Assembly: GCF_011395035.1 (NCBI RefSeq)
Contig: NZ_CP024769.1
Coordinates: 457,965-521,964 of the forward strand
DNA: 64,000 bases
Source: Pantoea cypripedii
Lineage (GTDB): Bacteria > Pseudomonadota > Gammaproteobacteria > Enterobacterales > Enterobacteriaceae
Direction: 5' to 3'
Below, in pieces: positions 1 to 8,866 of the stretch (within the stretch, counting starts at the first letter, position 1; every line of letters starts with the position of its first letter). The position numbers were made by a program, and so were the translations under genes. The notes under the pieces are model-generated. The model was not told where the DNA came from. It ran no database searches and worked only from the letters and a program-made list of their open reading frames with translations.

Positions 1-2
1 GT

Positions 3-467
3 GAAATTGCCGACCACTTTGAAATTCGCGCCAGCCTTGAGGCCACCGCGTTGCGCAAAGCGGGCCGTCATCTTGGCGTAGATTGGTTGACGGCATCGCT
101 GGAAAAAGCGCAGAAATTCAAAGGGAAACAATTGACAGCCGCCGAGCTGGAGTTGCTGGAGGAAGATCTGCACGTGCGCTGCCTCGAACCGGCAGGCAAT
201 AAGCTGATGATGCAGATTCTGCGACAGAATCAATCCCCCTTTATCGTCACCCGTATCTTTTATGATTTGCTCGCCATACCGGTGGAAACCGCGATGCTGG
301 AAGAACACAGCCTGGTGTACGAAATGTTGCTGAAGGGTAATTGGGAGCTGGCCGCGGCTTGTCTGCGCGACCATCTCGAACGGGCGCAGGTACGTACCTT
401 GCAACGCCTGAAAGTTCTTTCGGTGCTGCCGGTCCCTGCTCTGCCGTCATTTATGGAGCGTCGTTAA
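3..467 (+). CDS. GntR/FadR-family transcriptional regulator, C-terminal part
   Basis: The reading frame is open from the first bases of the window, so the N-terminal winged helix lies outside. What remains is an all-helical FCD-type ligand-binding domain: a run EIRASLEATALRKAG at its start and a long C-terminal helix pair around FYDLLAIPVETAMLEEH and RDHLERAQVRTL. FCD regulators usually bind small carboxylates and control catabolic or transport genes. The neighbouring deacetylase/SDR/PanE/MFS operon converges on it and is a possible target, but that operon has its own IclR-type candidate. The ligand cannot be predicted from this fragment. Confidence 0.8.
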   Translation, partial: EIADHFEIRASLEATALRKAGRHLGVDWLTASLEKAQKFKGKQLTAAELELLEEDLHVRCLEPAGNKLMMQILRQNQSPFIVTRIFYDLLAIPVETAMLEEHSLVYEMLLKGNWELAAACLRDHLERAQVRTLQRLKVLSVLPVPALPSFMERR

Positions 468-474
468 ACAATTA

Positions 475-538
475 GCGCAATAAATTGCGCCGCTACAACC
501 TGGTGCGATATTGGGTAGCGGCGCGATTTATCGCGCGT
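475..538. repeat. REP pair (BIME-like)
   Basis: Two inverted copies of the window's main REP family face each other: GCGCAATAAATTGCGCCGCTAC at 475-496 and GTAGCGGCGCGATTTATCGC at 515-534. Each copy can form its own hairpin. They lie between the convergent GntR and deacetylase genes, the usual place for REP elements in enterobacteria, where they can affect mRNA 3' ends. Confidence 0.85.
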
Positions 539-540
539 GT

Positions 541-1425
541 TCAGGCGTGCTCTTTTACCCAGCGCACAATATCCGCATGGGTAGCAAACCACGCATTGCA
601 GGATTTCCCCAACCGGATGATCTCTTCCAGAATCCACACGCGGGAGCGTGGTGAAATGATGTGGGGGTGCATCGTCAGCTGGAACAGGCCGCCTTCCTGG
701 TGGGCATACTCCAGCTCACGCCGGAAGATATCAAACACCGCTTCCGGTGGCGTGTAAGGACGGTGCGCCTGAAAACGGTTCATCATAAAATAAACTGCAT
801 CGTCGCGAATCCACTCCACCGGCAACTCGACGACTCCCGTCGGTTCACCCTCCAGCAGCAGTTCATAGCAATGTTCATCGGCCATCAGTGAGGAGTCATA
901 CATTAACCCCATCTCTTTAGCGATACGCAGCGTGTGCGGGCTGAAATCCCAGGACGGCGTACGCATACCCACCGGGCGCTGCCCGAGCACTTTCTCCAGC
1001 GTATCAGCAGACTTAAGCATCAGCGTGCGTTCATCTTCATAAGACAGTACCGAGTTCAGCTCATGGATCCAGCCATGCAGGCCGATTTCATGCCCCTGGG
1101 CACTCAGACGCGTTTGTTCTTCCGGGTAGAGCAGCGCGCAGACGGCGGGTACATAAAAACTGGCTGGCACCTGATATTGACTCAGCAGTGCCTCAATGCG
1201 TGGAATACCCACGCGGGTACCAAATTGTCCCCAGCTCATGCGTCCGAATGAGTTGCCACCGTCCCGCAGTTCATTGGATTCATGGTCGCTGTCGAACGAC
1301 AGCGCCACAGCAAAACTCGCACCGTTGGGCCAATGCGAGGGTTTAAGCGCTTTACCTGCGCGCACGTGATTAACCTTCTGCTGCCAGACGTGATCCGGCC
1401 ACTGCCAGGGCTGCTGCTCTTGCAT
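541..1425 (-). CDS. Polysaccharide deacetylase-family (NodB-fold) hydrolase
   Basis: A 294-residue cytoplasmic NodB/CE4-fold protein without signal peptide. Visible motifs are FDSDHE (motif 1 aspartates), HGWIH (metal-binding histidines), RTPSW (motif 3) and MHPH near the C-terminus. Despite the family name, soluble relatives such as PuuE allantoinase and bacterial cyclic-imide hydrolases act on small amides, so a small cyclic amide or N-acyl substrate fits the adjacent SDR, PanE-like enzyme and transporter better than a polysaccharide. The start at 1425 has GGGAG eight bases upstream and lies 4 bp after the SDR stop. A start at 1512 would overlap the SDR gene by 83 bp and is less likely. Last gene of the operon. 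Confidence 0.8.
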   Translation of the reverse strand: MQEQQPWQWPDHVWQQKVNHVRAGKALKPSHWPNGASFAVALSFDSDHESNELRDGGNSFGRMSWGQFGTRVGIPRIEALLSQYQVPASFYVPAVCALLYPEEQTRLSAQGHEIGLHGWIHELNSVLSYEDERTLMLKSADTLEKVLGQRPVGMRTPSWDFSPHTLRIAKEMGLMYDSSLMADEHCYELLLEGEPTGVVELPVEWIRDDAVYFMMNRFQAHRPYTPPEAVFDIFRRELEYAHQEGGLFQLTMHPHIISPRSRVWILEEIIRLGKSCNAWFATHADIVRWVKEHA

Positions 1426-1429
1426 CTGT

Positions 1430-2176
1430 TTAACTCCCACCATCAACTGAAATGATTTGTCCGTTAATAAATGACGCCAGGTCCGACGCCAGAAACAGCG
1501 CGACATGGGCAATATCCTGTACCGTGCCCAGTCGGCGCAACGCGATGCTGTTTAACACCTGCTGTTGACGCTGTGCACCAAAGTTGTCCCATTGCTGCTG
1601 CGTGGCTTCATTAGTAAAAACAAACCCTGGGGCGATGGCGTTCACCTGGATACCGTGCGGCCCCAGCTCATGTGCCAGCTGACGGGTGAGACCCAGCACC
1701 GCATGTTTGGCAGCACAGTACGCCTGCACACCGGTGAGTGACGCTTTGAGCGCCGCACCGGAGCTGATGTTGATAATGCGTCCCTGCCCGGCTTGTTTCA
1801 TCAATGGGGCAACGGCCCGGCTCAGCACAAATGCGGCGCTCAGGTTGATGTCTATCACCCGGTCCCAGTCGGCATCGCTGACCTGTTCCAGTGCTTTGCC
1901 CTGCTGACCGGCAACGCCGCCAGCGTTATTAATCAGCACGTCGATCGGACCTGTTGCACCGATATGGCTGATCCACGCGGCTGCCGCCTGACGATCCAGC
2001 AGATCGACAACGCGGGTGGCGATCCCGGACGCCGCTAAATCGTGCATGGCTTCGGCCCGGATATCGCAAACGTGCACTTCAGCACCGAGGGAATGAAATT
2101 GCTGCGCCATCTCACGACCAAAACCGATCGCGCCGCCGCTGATGACGACGCGTTTACCGCTAAAGGAGAGCATCAT
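1430..2176 (-). CDS. SDR-family NAD(P)-dependent oxidoreductase
   Basis: A classical 248-residue short-chain dehydrogenase. It has the N-terminal nucleotide-binding glycine motif (SGGAIGFG), the NNAGG motif, the active-site serine in ISSGAA and the YxxxK pair in YCAAK, and ends with the usual INGQIISVDGG segment. It should oxidise or reduce a secondary alcohol or ketone. The start codon overlaps the upstream PanE-like stop (ATGA), showing translational coupling. Third gene of a four-gene operon. The substrate is unknown. Confidence 0.88.
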   Translation of the reverse strand: MMLSFSGKRVVISGGAIGFGREMAQQFHSLGAEVHVCDIRAEAMHDLAASGIATRVVDLLDRQAAAAWISHIGATGPIDVLINNAGGVAGQQGKALEQVSDADWDRVIDINLSAAFVLSRAVAPLMKQAGQGRIINISSGAALKASLTGVQAYCAAKHAVLGLTRQLAHELGPHGIQVNAIAPGFVFTNEATQQQWDNFGAQRQQQVLNSIALRRLGTVQDIAHVALFLASDLASFINGQIISVDGGS

Positions 2177-3186
2177 GGCAATAACTCGTTGAGGTTATGA
2201 TCAGCCAGCGGGCGTTCACCCGCCTCGATCTGATGGATCATGGCGATCAGCGCATCCACCGTGGGACAGGCAATGCCGCGTTTTGCAGCCAGACTGCTGA
2301 CGATCCCGAGTTGCCCCTCAACTTCGGTGGCGCGCTTGCGCACCGCCAAATCACGCCAGATGCCGGAGTGGGTTTTGCTGTTGGGACGATTAAACGCTAC
2401 CATCGCCGCGAAGGTTCGATCGATTTCCGCCTGACAGGATCCAGCGCGGAACGCAGCAGGATCGAACCCATTAAAACCTTTCAGTGGGATCTGTGCTGCC
2501 TCGGCCAGCTGCACAATCTCCCCTGCCAGCCGGGTCAATACCGGGCGAATATCTTCGCGCGCCAGACAATCGGCAATCCCCTTCTCCCCGGTGGCCTGTG
2601 CAAACAGCAATGAACCATAGGCCAGCTTACCCCATAACCAGCTATCGAGGTTGTCGGCCTGAATCACGTCCGGTTCAAAGTGGCGTAAATCGGCATGCAG
2701 CGCCGCCAGACGTGGCGTCATGCTGCCATCCAGCTCACCAATCACCGCGGCACCACGGTTGGAGTAGTGGATTTCACCGGGAGCCTGCCAGTCGGCATAA
2801 AAGTTGATAAAGGCACCCACCGTGCGGTGTGCACCAACGATCTCCGCGATCATCGGTTCGCATAAACCATTCTGTAGCGACAAGACATAACCGTCTTCCG
2901 CCAGGAATGGCAGCAACTGTGTGGTTGCCTGTACGGTATGGTGTGCTTTAACGGCGAGAAAAATCCGCTCCCAGCGCCCCTGCAATTCCCCAGGCAAAAA
3001 AGCCGGTGCCACCACGTGGAAATCTTCCACCCCGCTGAGGTGCAACCCTTGCTGTGGATCGCGGATACGACTGATATGTTCGGCATCGATATCCACAAAG
3101 GTCACCGCAAAACCTGCACGGGCCAGCCATGCGCCGACCGTACCGCCGATGGCTCCGGCTCCCCAAACCAATATTTTGTTATCCAT
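2173..3186 (-). CDS. 2-dehydropantoate 2-reductase family (PanE/ApbA-like) protein
   Basis: A 337-residue ketopantoate-reductase-fold protein with the N-terminal Rossmann motif GAGAIGG and the central conserved stretch SLQNGL. True PanE reduces ketopantoate with NADPH for pantothenate synthesis. This copy sits in a catabolic-looking operon between an MFS transporter and an SDR, so it is more likely a paralogue reducing another 2-oxo acid or branched hydroxy acid. The start at 3186 is chosen because GGGGG lies just upstream and the protein then begins directly at the Rossmann fold; an in-frame start 15 codons earlier (3231) would overlap the MFS gene. Confidence 0.85.
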   Translation of the reverse strand: MDNKILVWGAGAIGGTVGAWLARAGFAVTFVDIDAEHISRIRDPQQGLHLSGVEDFHVVAPAFLPGELQGRWERIFLAVKAHHTVQATTQLLPFLAEDGYVLSLQNGLCEPMIAEIVGAHRTVGAFINFYADWQAPGEIHYSNRGAAVIGELDGSMTPRLAALHADLRHFEPDVIQADNLDSWLWGKLAYGSLLFAQATGEKGIADCLAREDIRPVLTRLAGEIVQLAEAAQIPLKGFNGFDPAAFRAGSCQAEIDRTFAAMVAFNRPNSKTHSGIWRDLAVRKRATEVEGQLGIVSSLAAKRGIACPTVDALIAMIHQIEAGERPLADHNLNELLP

Positions 3187-3202
3187 CACATCCCCCTGTA
3201 GG

Positions 3203-4510
3203 TTATTGCAGCGTTTCTTTGGCCGTTTCACGCAGGCGCATAATCACCAGACCCGAGGCAATGCCTGCCAGCATCAGATAGAAAGTGGGCGAAATCGCCA
3301 TGCCCGTCAGGTCAATCAACCCGGTAGAAATGAACGGTGCAAAGCCACCAAAGATGGCGGTGGAGAGGCTATAACCAATCGATAGCAGCATGGTGCGGGA
3401 CGCAGTGGGAAATATTTCACACAGTGCCGCAGGCGCGGCCCCGGAAAAGGCGGCGATAAACAGGTTGAAGATAATCTGCACCGTTAACACCACGGCCAGC
3501 GTTTTACTGGTCAGCACCCAGAGAAAAAGCGGGTAAGACAGTACGGTGAACGCCAGACAGCAGGCCAGCAGTAGCGGTTTGCGCCCGATGCGATCGGAAA
3601 GCGCGCCAAAAAACGGAATGGTGGCAACCATAATCGCCAGCGCAATCGCGTTGGAGAACAGCGCCTGAGTCTGGGTAAAGCCGACCTGCTTATTCAGGAA
3701 GGTTGGCATCCACGACAGCATAACGTAGTAGGAAACGGTCCAGATAATGGCAAAACCGAAGGTCTGCGCCATCAGACGGATGGCGGTCGCGGTCGGCATT
3801 TTTTCAGCGGGTGCGGGATTATTTTGCGCCGCCACGAAAGCGGGGGTTTCTTCCAGATTGCGCCGCATATAGGCACCCACCGGCAATAATACCGCGCCCA
3901 GCAGAAACGGAATACGCCATGCCCATTCCACCATTTGTTGTTCACTGAAAATCAGCGTCACTACCGCCACGACCAGGCTGGTGACCAGTTGTGCTGAGGC
4001 GATAGCCGCCTGGCCTAACGCACCGAAAAATCCACGTTTTCCCATTGGCGCGGATTCCACCACAAAGGTGGTCGCCGTGCCCCACTCGCCACCTGCCGCC
4101 AGCCCCTGAATCAAACGGATAATCACCAGCAAAATGGGGGCAAGGATCCCGGCAGTTTCATAGGTGGGCAGCAAACCAATGCCTACCGTTCCCAGCGCCA
4201 TACCATAAATGGTGATTTTCAGCGCCAGGCTGCGGCCATACTTATCAGCAATCCGCCCGATAACCGCACCGCCCAGCGGGCGGGCCAGAAAACCCACGCC
4301 AAAGGTGGCAAAACTCGCCAGTAAACCTGTGGCCCCGTCTCCCTGATAGAAGTTATGGGCGATAAGGGAGGCCATATAGGCAAAAATAATAAAGTCGTAA
4401 TATTCCAGCACGTTGCCGATCATCGCGGCAAACAATTGCCGACGTTTCGGGGCAACAACGCGGCCCTGCGGATAATGATTTAACTCCTGGGTGAACTGGT
4501 CTTGGCTCAT
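3203..4510 (-). CDS. MFS transporter, metabolite:H+ symporter type
   Basis: A 435-residue transporter with about 12 membrane segments and the features of the metabolite:H+ symporter group (ShiA, ProP, citrate symporters): GNVLEYYDFIIFAYMA in helix 1, the helix 2-3 loop motif GRIADKYGRSLAL, and GALSDRIGRKPLLL between helices 8 and 9. Such carriers import organic acids or zwitterions. It is the first gene of the operon leading to the PanE-like, SDR and deacetylase genes, so it probably imports their substrate. A palindrome matching one in front of the IclR gene lies 38 bp upstream of the start. Confidence 0.9.
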   Translation of the reverse strand: MSQDQFTQELNHYPQGRVVAPKRRQLFAAMIGNVLEYYDFIIFAYMASLIAHNFYQGDGATGLLASFATFGVGFLARPLGGAVIGRIADKYGRSLALKITIYGMALGTVGIGLLPTYETAGILAPILLVIIRLIQGLAAGGEWGTATTFVVESAPMGKRGFFGALGQAAIASAQLVTSLVVAVVTLIFSEQQMVEWAWRIPFLLGAVLLPVGAYMRRNLEETPAFVAAQNNPAPAEKMPTATAIRLMAQTFGFAIIWTVSYYVMLSWMPTFLNKQVGFTQTQALFSNAIALAIMVATIPFFGALSDRIGRKPLLLACCLAFTVLSYPLFLWVLTSKTLAVVLTVQIIFNLFIAAFSGAAPAALCEIFPTASRTMLLSIGYSLSTAIFGGFAPFISTGLIDLTGMAISPTFYLMLAGIASGLVIMRLRETAKETLQ

Positions 4511-4547
4511 AGTCTGGCTCTCGGTCAGGACGACAGGAAAAATGAAA

Positions 4548-4582
4548 GTTCATATATGTGAACACTGGTTCTCATATATGAA
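4548..4582. promoter_or_regulatory. Candidate IclR operator in front of the MFS operon
   Basis: GTTCATATATGTGAAC (4548-4563) is followed by a second, less perfect palindrome TTCTCATATATGAA (4569-4582), about one helical turn away. The first matches GTTCATATATACGAAC upstream of the IclR gene in all but the two central-right bases. A shared operator at both promoters implies that the IclR protein controls this operon and itself. The rest of the 320-bp gap (4511-4830) holds an AT-rich palindrome CTTTTAATAATTAAAAG at 4697-4713 and no gene. Confidence 0.65.
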
Positions 4583-4830
4583 TTACGCTGACACAAAATT
4601 TCGGGGAGATAAAGTGGCAGCCAGAGTCAGGGAAGGAGAGGTTAATAAAACGTTAATAGCGCGATAACCCGCAATAATGCAGCGATAAATACGACACTTT
4701 TAATAATTAAAAGCATTTTACGCTGCAAAATAAGGTGAATCATGCTATCTGGCGGCGTGTGAAACGCCAAAACTGAACGTCAAAAATAAGAAGTTCGTAT
4801 CATAACCAACAAAAAATCTGTCAGATGAAG

Positions 4831-5589
4831 TTATCCACTCAGTTGGTCAGTGAGCTTCTTCCCCTCTTCCAGCACCGCTTTGATAATGCGAGTTTTCTTG
4901 TCGCTGAAACGCGCTGAGACGCAGGAAACATTGAGCATCGCCACAGGCTCGCCTTGCGCATCACGAATCGGCGTACAGACGCCAGTACCACCAATATCCA
5001 CTTCATCAGCGGAGATAGAATAATTGCGCGCGCCAGCTTCATTGATAAGCAACTCAAGCTGCCGGGCATCGGTGACGGTGTATTTGGTCCAGGGAACGAC
5101 CGGGTAGCGTGCCAGCAGTGCCTGTCGTTCTTCTGCGCTTTTCACCGCCAGATACATACGGCCCATGGCGGTGCAATGCACGGGCAACTGCATCGACAGC
5201 GACATTTCATAACGTATCGTTTGTGACGTGAGTGCCTGATGTACAAGCCGAATTTTCCCCTCAGCCGTCAACACGCCGAGCGTCACGGTCTCTTCCAGCT
5301 CGCTGGCCATGCTGGCCATCACCGGTTTTGCCAGCGTCAGCAACTGCGTTAAACGCGCACCGCCCCAGTTGAAACCATGGCTGCGGAACGTTTCGTTGAG
5401 ACGGTAGATACCTTGTTCATCCTTATCCAGATAACCGCGGGCGCACAGAGTGCGGAGCAGTCCCAACGCGCTACTCTTGGGTAAATGGAAGGTCTGGGAG
5501 ATAGCCGCCAGATTGGCTTCTTTGCCACTTTCGCTGAAGAATTCCAGCAGATCTAATACACGAGCTGCCGAACGAACCACTTCACTCAT
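4831..5589 (-). CDS. IclR-family transcriptional regulator
   Basis: A 252-residue IclR protein. Residues 1-65 form the winged helix-turn-helix (ARVLDLLEFFSESG ... LPKSSALGLLRTL) and roughly 80-250 the GAF-like effector domain, with the family-typical PVHCTAMGRMYLA and GVCTPIRD segments. IclR proteins act as dimers or tetramers on palindromic operators and respond to small organic acids. The same palindrome lies in its own promoter and in that of the MFS-PanE-SDR-deacetylase operon, so it probably regulates both. It is on the same strand as that operon but separated by 320 bp. Confidence 0.92.
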   Translation of the reverse strand: MSEVVRSAARVLDLLEFFSESGKEANLAAISQTFHLPKSSALGLLRTLCARGYLDKDEQGIYRLNETFRSHGFNWGGARLTQLLTLAKPVMASMASELEETVTLGVLTAEGKIRLVHQALTSQTIRYEMSLSMQLPVHCTAMGRMYLAVKSAEERQALLARYPVVPWTKYTVTDARQLELLINEAGARNYSISADEVDIGGTGVCTPIRDAQGEPVAMLNVSCVSARFSDKKTRIIKAVLEEGKKLTDQLSG

Positions 5590-5612
5590 AGTAATTCCAT
5601 ATAGGTACGCAT

Positions 5613-5628
5613 GTTCATATATACGAAC
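5613..5628. promoter_or_regulatory. Candidate IclR autoregulatory operator
   Basis: GTTCATATATACGAAC, 23 bp upstream of the IclR start codon, is nearly identical to GTTCATATATGTGAAC at 4548-4563. The conserved skeleton is GTTCATATAT-N2-GAAC. Confidence 0.65.
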
Positions 5629-5658
5629 ACTATACGAGTTTTTGAGGAGGGATGCACC

Positions 5659-5686
5659 GTAGCGGCGCGATAAATCGCGCCGCTAC
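5659..5686. repeat. REP element, near-perfect palindrome
   Basis: A 28-bp palindrome of the GTAGCGGCGCGAT family with a single central mismatch. It lies between the divergent IclR and MFS genes rather than at a 3' end. Confidence 0.85.
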
Positions 5687-5828
5687 AAAATGTGCCTTAA
5701 CTGAGCGGTATCACGCAACCTTCACTTACATCTGACGCTTTTTACTGAAGATGTGATCGTTTTCTCATCAGACTGAATAGCTATTCTTGTATGGTAGTAG
5801 GACAAAAACACACCTGCAGGTATTGATT

Positions 5829-7172
5829 ATGTCTTCCTCTGCTGTTTCTTCGACCCAGGCTTCTCAGACAACAGACACCTCACTCATAAAGCGTGTTGCC
5901 GGGGCATCTGCCATTGGCACTGCGGCGGAATATTATGATTTCTTCGCTTACGGTACCGCTGCGGTGCTATTTTTTGGCCATCTTTTTTTCCCCAGCCACG
6001 ATCCACTCGTCAGTACCCTCGCCGCTTTCGCCACTTATGCGGTAGGTTTTTTGGCTCGTCCGATTGGTGGCATCGTATTTGGTCATATCGGCGATAAAGT
6101 TGGACGTAAAAAAGCGCTGGTGGCGACCATTCTGATCGTCGGTCTGGGTACTTTCTGTATCGGGCTGCTGCCGACCTATGAAAAAATCGGTGTCTGGGCA
6201 CCCGTCTTGCTGATTCTGATTCGTTTGTTACAGGGATTTGGCGTGGGTGGTGAACAGGCTGGTGCCGTGTTGATGACGGCGGAATATTCACAGTCTTCAC
6301 GTCGGGGTTTCTTCGCCAGCTGGGTGCAGATTGGCGCACCGGTGGGCTTTTTGCTGCCTTTGGCGCTGTTTGCCATCCTTAACGCCACGTTATCTGACGA
6401 TCAGATGATGGCCTGGGGTTGGCGTGTTCCCTTCCTGCTCAGCGCATTGCTGGTGATTGTTGGGTTGTTTATTCGCCTGCGTATTGATGAATCTCCGGTT
6501 TTTGCCGCCATTCGTGCCACTAAAGCCGCAGAATCCCGCCCACTGAAAGAAGTGATTCAGGGGAATCCGCGCCTGGTGATCAACGGCGTGGCAGCTAAGT
6601 TGATTGAAGCCTGCGCTTTCGCCCTGTTTACCGTCATCATCCTTGCGTGGGGCAAAGCCAACCAGATCGACGCAGGTATCCTGATGAATAGCATGATTGT
6701 TGCGGTGATTCTGGAAGTGTTCTCGATCCCGCTGATGGGAGCGTTGTCCGATAAAATAGGACGCAAACCGGTGTATATGATCGGTGCATTGCTCATCGTG
6801 TTATCTATCGTGCCATTCTTCCTCGCACTGTCGCAAAACAGCTATTGGCTGACGCAAATCGCCATGATTGTGGCGCTGACGCTGGGTCACAGCATGTGTT
6901 ATGCCCCGCAGGCTTCCTGGTTTCCGGAACTGTTTCCCACCCATATTCGCTGTAGCGGCATCGCCGTGATCTGGCAGGTCGGTTCACTGATCGGCAGCGG
7001 CGTGCTGGGGCTGGTGGCGGTGAAGATTCTGCAGGTAACGGACGGACACTGGTATGGTCTGGCGATTTATGTGGCGGTGCTTGGGGTGATTTCCGTGCTC
7101 GGCCTGCTGCGACTGCCGGAAACCGCACCGGGTCGGCGCAACGGTGAATATCAGGAGTGGCAGCAGCATTAA
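5829..7172 (+). CDS. MFS transporter, metabolite:H+ symporter type
   Basis: A 447-residue, 12-helix carrier of the same metabolite:H+ symporter group as the one at 3203-4510 but not a close copy. Signatures are GTAAEYYDFFAYGTAA in helix 1, GHIGDKVGRKKAL in loop 2-3, LLQGFGVGGEQAGAV in helix 4 and GALSDKIGRKPVYM in loop 8-9. The start at 5829 is preferred over an upstream in-frame codon because GCAGG lies at a suitable distance and the extra residues are not membrane-like. Its substrate is unknown. It converges on the DSD1-like gene. Confidence 0.9.
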   Translation: MSSSAVSSTQASQTTDTSLIKRVAGASAIGTAAEYYDFFAYGTAAVLFFGHLFFPSHDPLVSTLAAFATYAVGFLARPIGGIVFGHIGDKVGRKKALVATILIVGLGTFCIGLLPTYEKIGVWAPVLLILIRLLQGFGVGGEQAGAVLMTAEYSQSSRRGFFASWVQIGAPVGFLLPLALFAILNATLSDDQMMAWGWRVPFLLSALLVIVGLFIRLRIDESPVFAAIRATKAAESRPLKEVIQGNPRLVINGVAAKLIEACAFALFTVIILAWGKANQIDAGILMNSMIVAVILEVFSIPLMGALSDKIGRKPVYMIGALLIVLSIVPFFLALSQNSYWLTQIAMIVALTLGHSMCYAPQASWFPELFPTHIRCSGIAVIWQVGSLIGSGVLGLVAVKILQVTDGHWYGLAIYVAVLGVISVLGLLRLPETAPGRRNGEYQEWQQH

Positions 7173-7173
7173 T

Positions 7174-7213
7174 GTTGTCAGGGCGGCACAGCATGCGCCG
7201 CCTGAGTGACAAC
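7174..7213. terminator. Hairpin between convergent genes
   Basis: Outer arms GTTGTCA and TGACAAC enclose inner arms GGCGGC and GCCGCC. There is no clear U-run on either strand, so this may be a structured mRNA 3' end rather than a classical intrinsic terminator. Confidence 0.45.
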
Positions 7214-7222
7214 GTCACACCA

Positions 7223-8371
7223 TCACCAACCGAGAATACGCGACCAGCTTAGCGGCTGGTCATTTTCTGCCTGTAGCACCTGATATTGCTGATGCATAGC
7301 GGCGGTAGCACAGGCGTGATTTGGTAAAATACGTACGCGTGACCCCACCGGGAAATCCTGCACGCCGAGGCTGCCCTCTGCTGGCAAAGCGATGATCCCG
7401 TGTTCCTGATTGGTGGTACTAAGGCAGACATCTAACGGGGTTCCCTGCATATCGCACACCAGCCCGTAACCATAATCCACCGGGCCAGCCGCAGTGCCGC
7501 GATCACGCGACATCGCCATCCAGCCAGCATCAACGAATACCCAGTTCTTTTCGCTGTTGTGACCGATGACCGTGCTCACTACCGACAGCGCAATGTCCTG
7601 CTTTTGACAGACGCCAACGTTATGCATCACCAAATCAAAGGTGGTGAACACACCGGCCCGGACTTCGCTGATCCCCTCAAGTTCTTCGGCGTAATGGGCG
7701 GTCGGGGTCGCGCCAACGCTGAGAATCGGACAGGCAATACCCGTCTCACGCACCCGGCGCGCGGCGCGGCGAATGGCGTCGCACTCATTGCGCGCTGCCG
7801 CGCGAATCGCGTCTTCGCTACGACAATTATAAGATTCACCGGCATGGGCCAGCAGCCCACGTAGCACCGCCCCCTTACCTTCCAGCTGTTGGGCGATCTG
7901 CAACAATGCATCGCTCTCAGGAGGAATGCCGCCACGGTGACCATCACAGTCGATTTCAATAAATACCGAAAACGTGATGCCATGCTGGCGGGCAAATTCC
8001 GTCACCGCCTGCGCCTGTTCGGAGGTATCCAGCAGGATATGTATATTCACTCCCTGCTGCATCAAATGCGCCACTCGCGGCAATTTATGCGGCGCGATGC
8101 CGACGGCGTACAACAGATTGCGATAACCCGCCGCCGCAAAACCCTCGGCTTCTGCCAGGGTAGATACGGTAGCCGGATGCTCAGAGGTCTTCAGGAGATA
8201 AGCCGCGGCTGCAACCGAGCGCAGCGTTTTCAGATGCGGACGGACTACGCTGCCAAGGTGGGTGACACGCTGATATAGCCGATCAATATTGCGCTGATAA
8301 CGCGCTTCGTCGATCAACAAATAAGGCGTTTCAAGTTGATGAAGCCAGTCGGGGGTCAATTTCACGGACAT
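7223..8371 (-). CDS. DSD1/D-threonine aldolase-like PLP enzyme
   Basis: A fold-type III PLP protein of about 380 residues with an alanine-racemase-like barrel. The PLP lysine sits in the typical RPHLKT motif near residue 47, and the C-terminal half has the beta domain of the D-serine dehydratase/D-threonine aldolase family, with the metal-binding-type H..C pair in NHACATAAMHQQY. Relatives cleave or dehydrate D-3-hydroxy amino acids. The ribosome site AGGAG touches the ATG at 8371 but stands six bases before an in-frame GTG at 8365, so translation probably begins two codons later. The gene stands alone, downstream of arnF on the same strand. Confidence 0.8.
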   Translation of the reverse strand: MSVKLTPDWLHQLETPYLLIDEARYQRNIDRLYQRVTHLGSVVRPHLKTLRSVAAAAYLLKTSEHPATVSTLAEAEGFAAAGYRNLLYAVGIAPHKLPRVAHLMQQGVNIHILLDTSEQAQAVTEFARQHGITFSVFIEIDCDGHRGGIPPESDALLQIAQQLEGKGAVLRGLLAHAGESYNCRSEDAIRAAARNECDAIRRAARRVRETGIACPILSVGATPTAHYAEELEGISEVRAGVFTTFDLVMHNVGVCQKQDIALSVVSTVIGHNSEKNWVFVDAGWMAMSRDRGTAAGPVDYGYGLVCDMQGTPLDVCLSTTNQEHGIIALPAEGSLGVQDFPVGSRVRILPNHACATAAMHQQYQVLQAENDQPLSWSRILGW

Positions 8372-8491
8372 CTCCTGCGGAATGAGTGCGCTGAAGCAGC
8401 CAGGTCAAACGCCTGGCCCTGAAATGACAAAATATATAAAATTAGACAAAAAATCTATCCAATTCGGACACCCGCGATGCCCGCCAGAAGA

Positions 8492-8866
8492 TTATTTTTT
8501 GCCTGGCAGGGATACGCAGAGCAGACCGGCAACAATCAATCCAACGCCAGCCAAACTACTCCAGCGGAAGGTTTCGCCGAATATCGGCAATGAGATCGCA
8601 GCCAGCCACACCAGCACATAACTGATGCTGAGCAGAGGATAGGCTCGATTCAGTGCCAGATGACGCAAAGAAATTATCCAGCACAGCATCGACAGTGCAT
8701 AAGCGCTTAAACCAATAAACAGGAATACCAGCGGCAGCGGATGTTGCCAGAGTGCCGGGGTGAGAATATCCGGCCATGCCGGAAATTGCAGCATTGCGGT
8801 GCGCAGCAGCAGTTGTGCCAACGACACCAGCACAACACTGCATAATGCCAGTCCATAGCCTTTCAT
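8492..8866 (-). CDS. arnF: ArnF, L-Ara4N-phosphoundecaprenol flippase subunit
   Basis: A 124-residue EamA/SMR-like protein with four membrane segments (from MKGYGLALCSVVLVSLAQLLL to VGLIVAGLLCVSLPG). With ArnE it flips undecaprenyl-phosphate-L-Ara4N across the inner membrane. The start at 8866 overlaps the arnE stop by 4 bp. It is the last gene of the complete arn operon; order and protein sizes match those of other enterobacteria. Confidence 0.95.
   Translation of the reverse strand: MKGYGLALCSVVLVSLAQLLLRTAMLQFPAWPDILTPALWQHPLPLVFLFIGLSAYALSMLCWIISLRHLALNRAYPLLSISYVLVWLAAISLPIFGETFRWSSLAGVGLIVAGLLCVSLPGKK

Noticed and set aside
1426..1512. Longer N-terminus for the NodB-fold hydrolase
   Set aside because: It would overlap the SDR gene by 83 bp, has no ribosome site, and the extra residues are not family-like.
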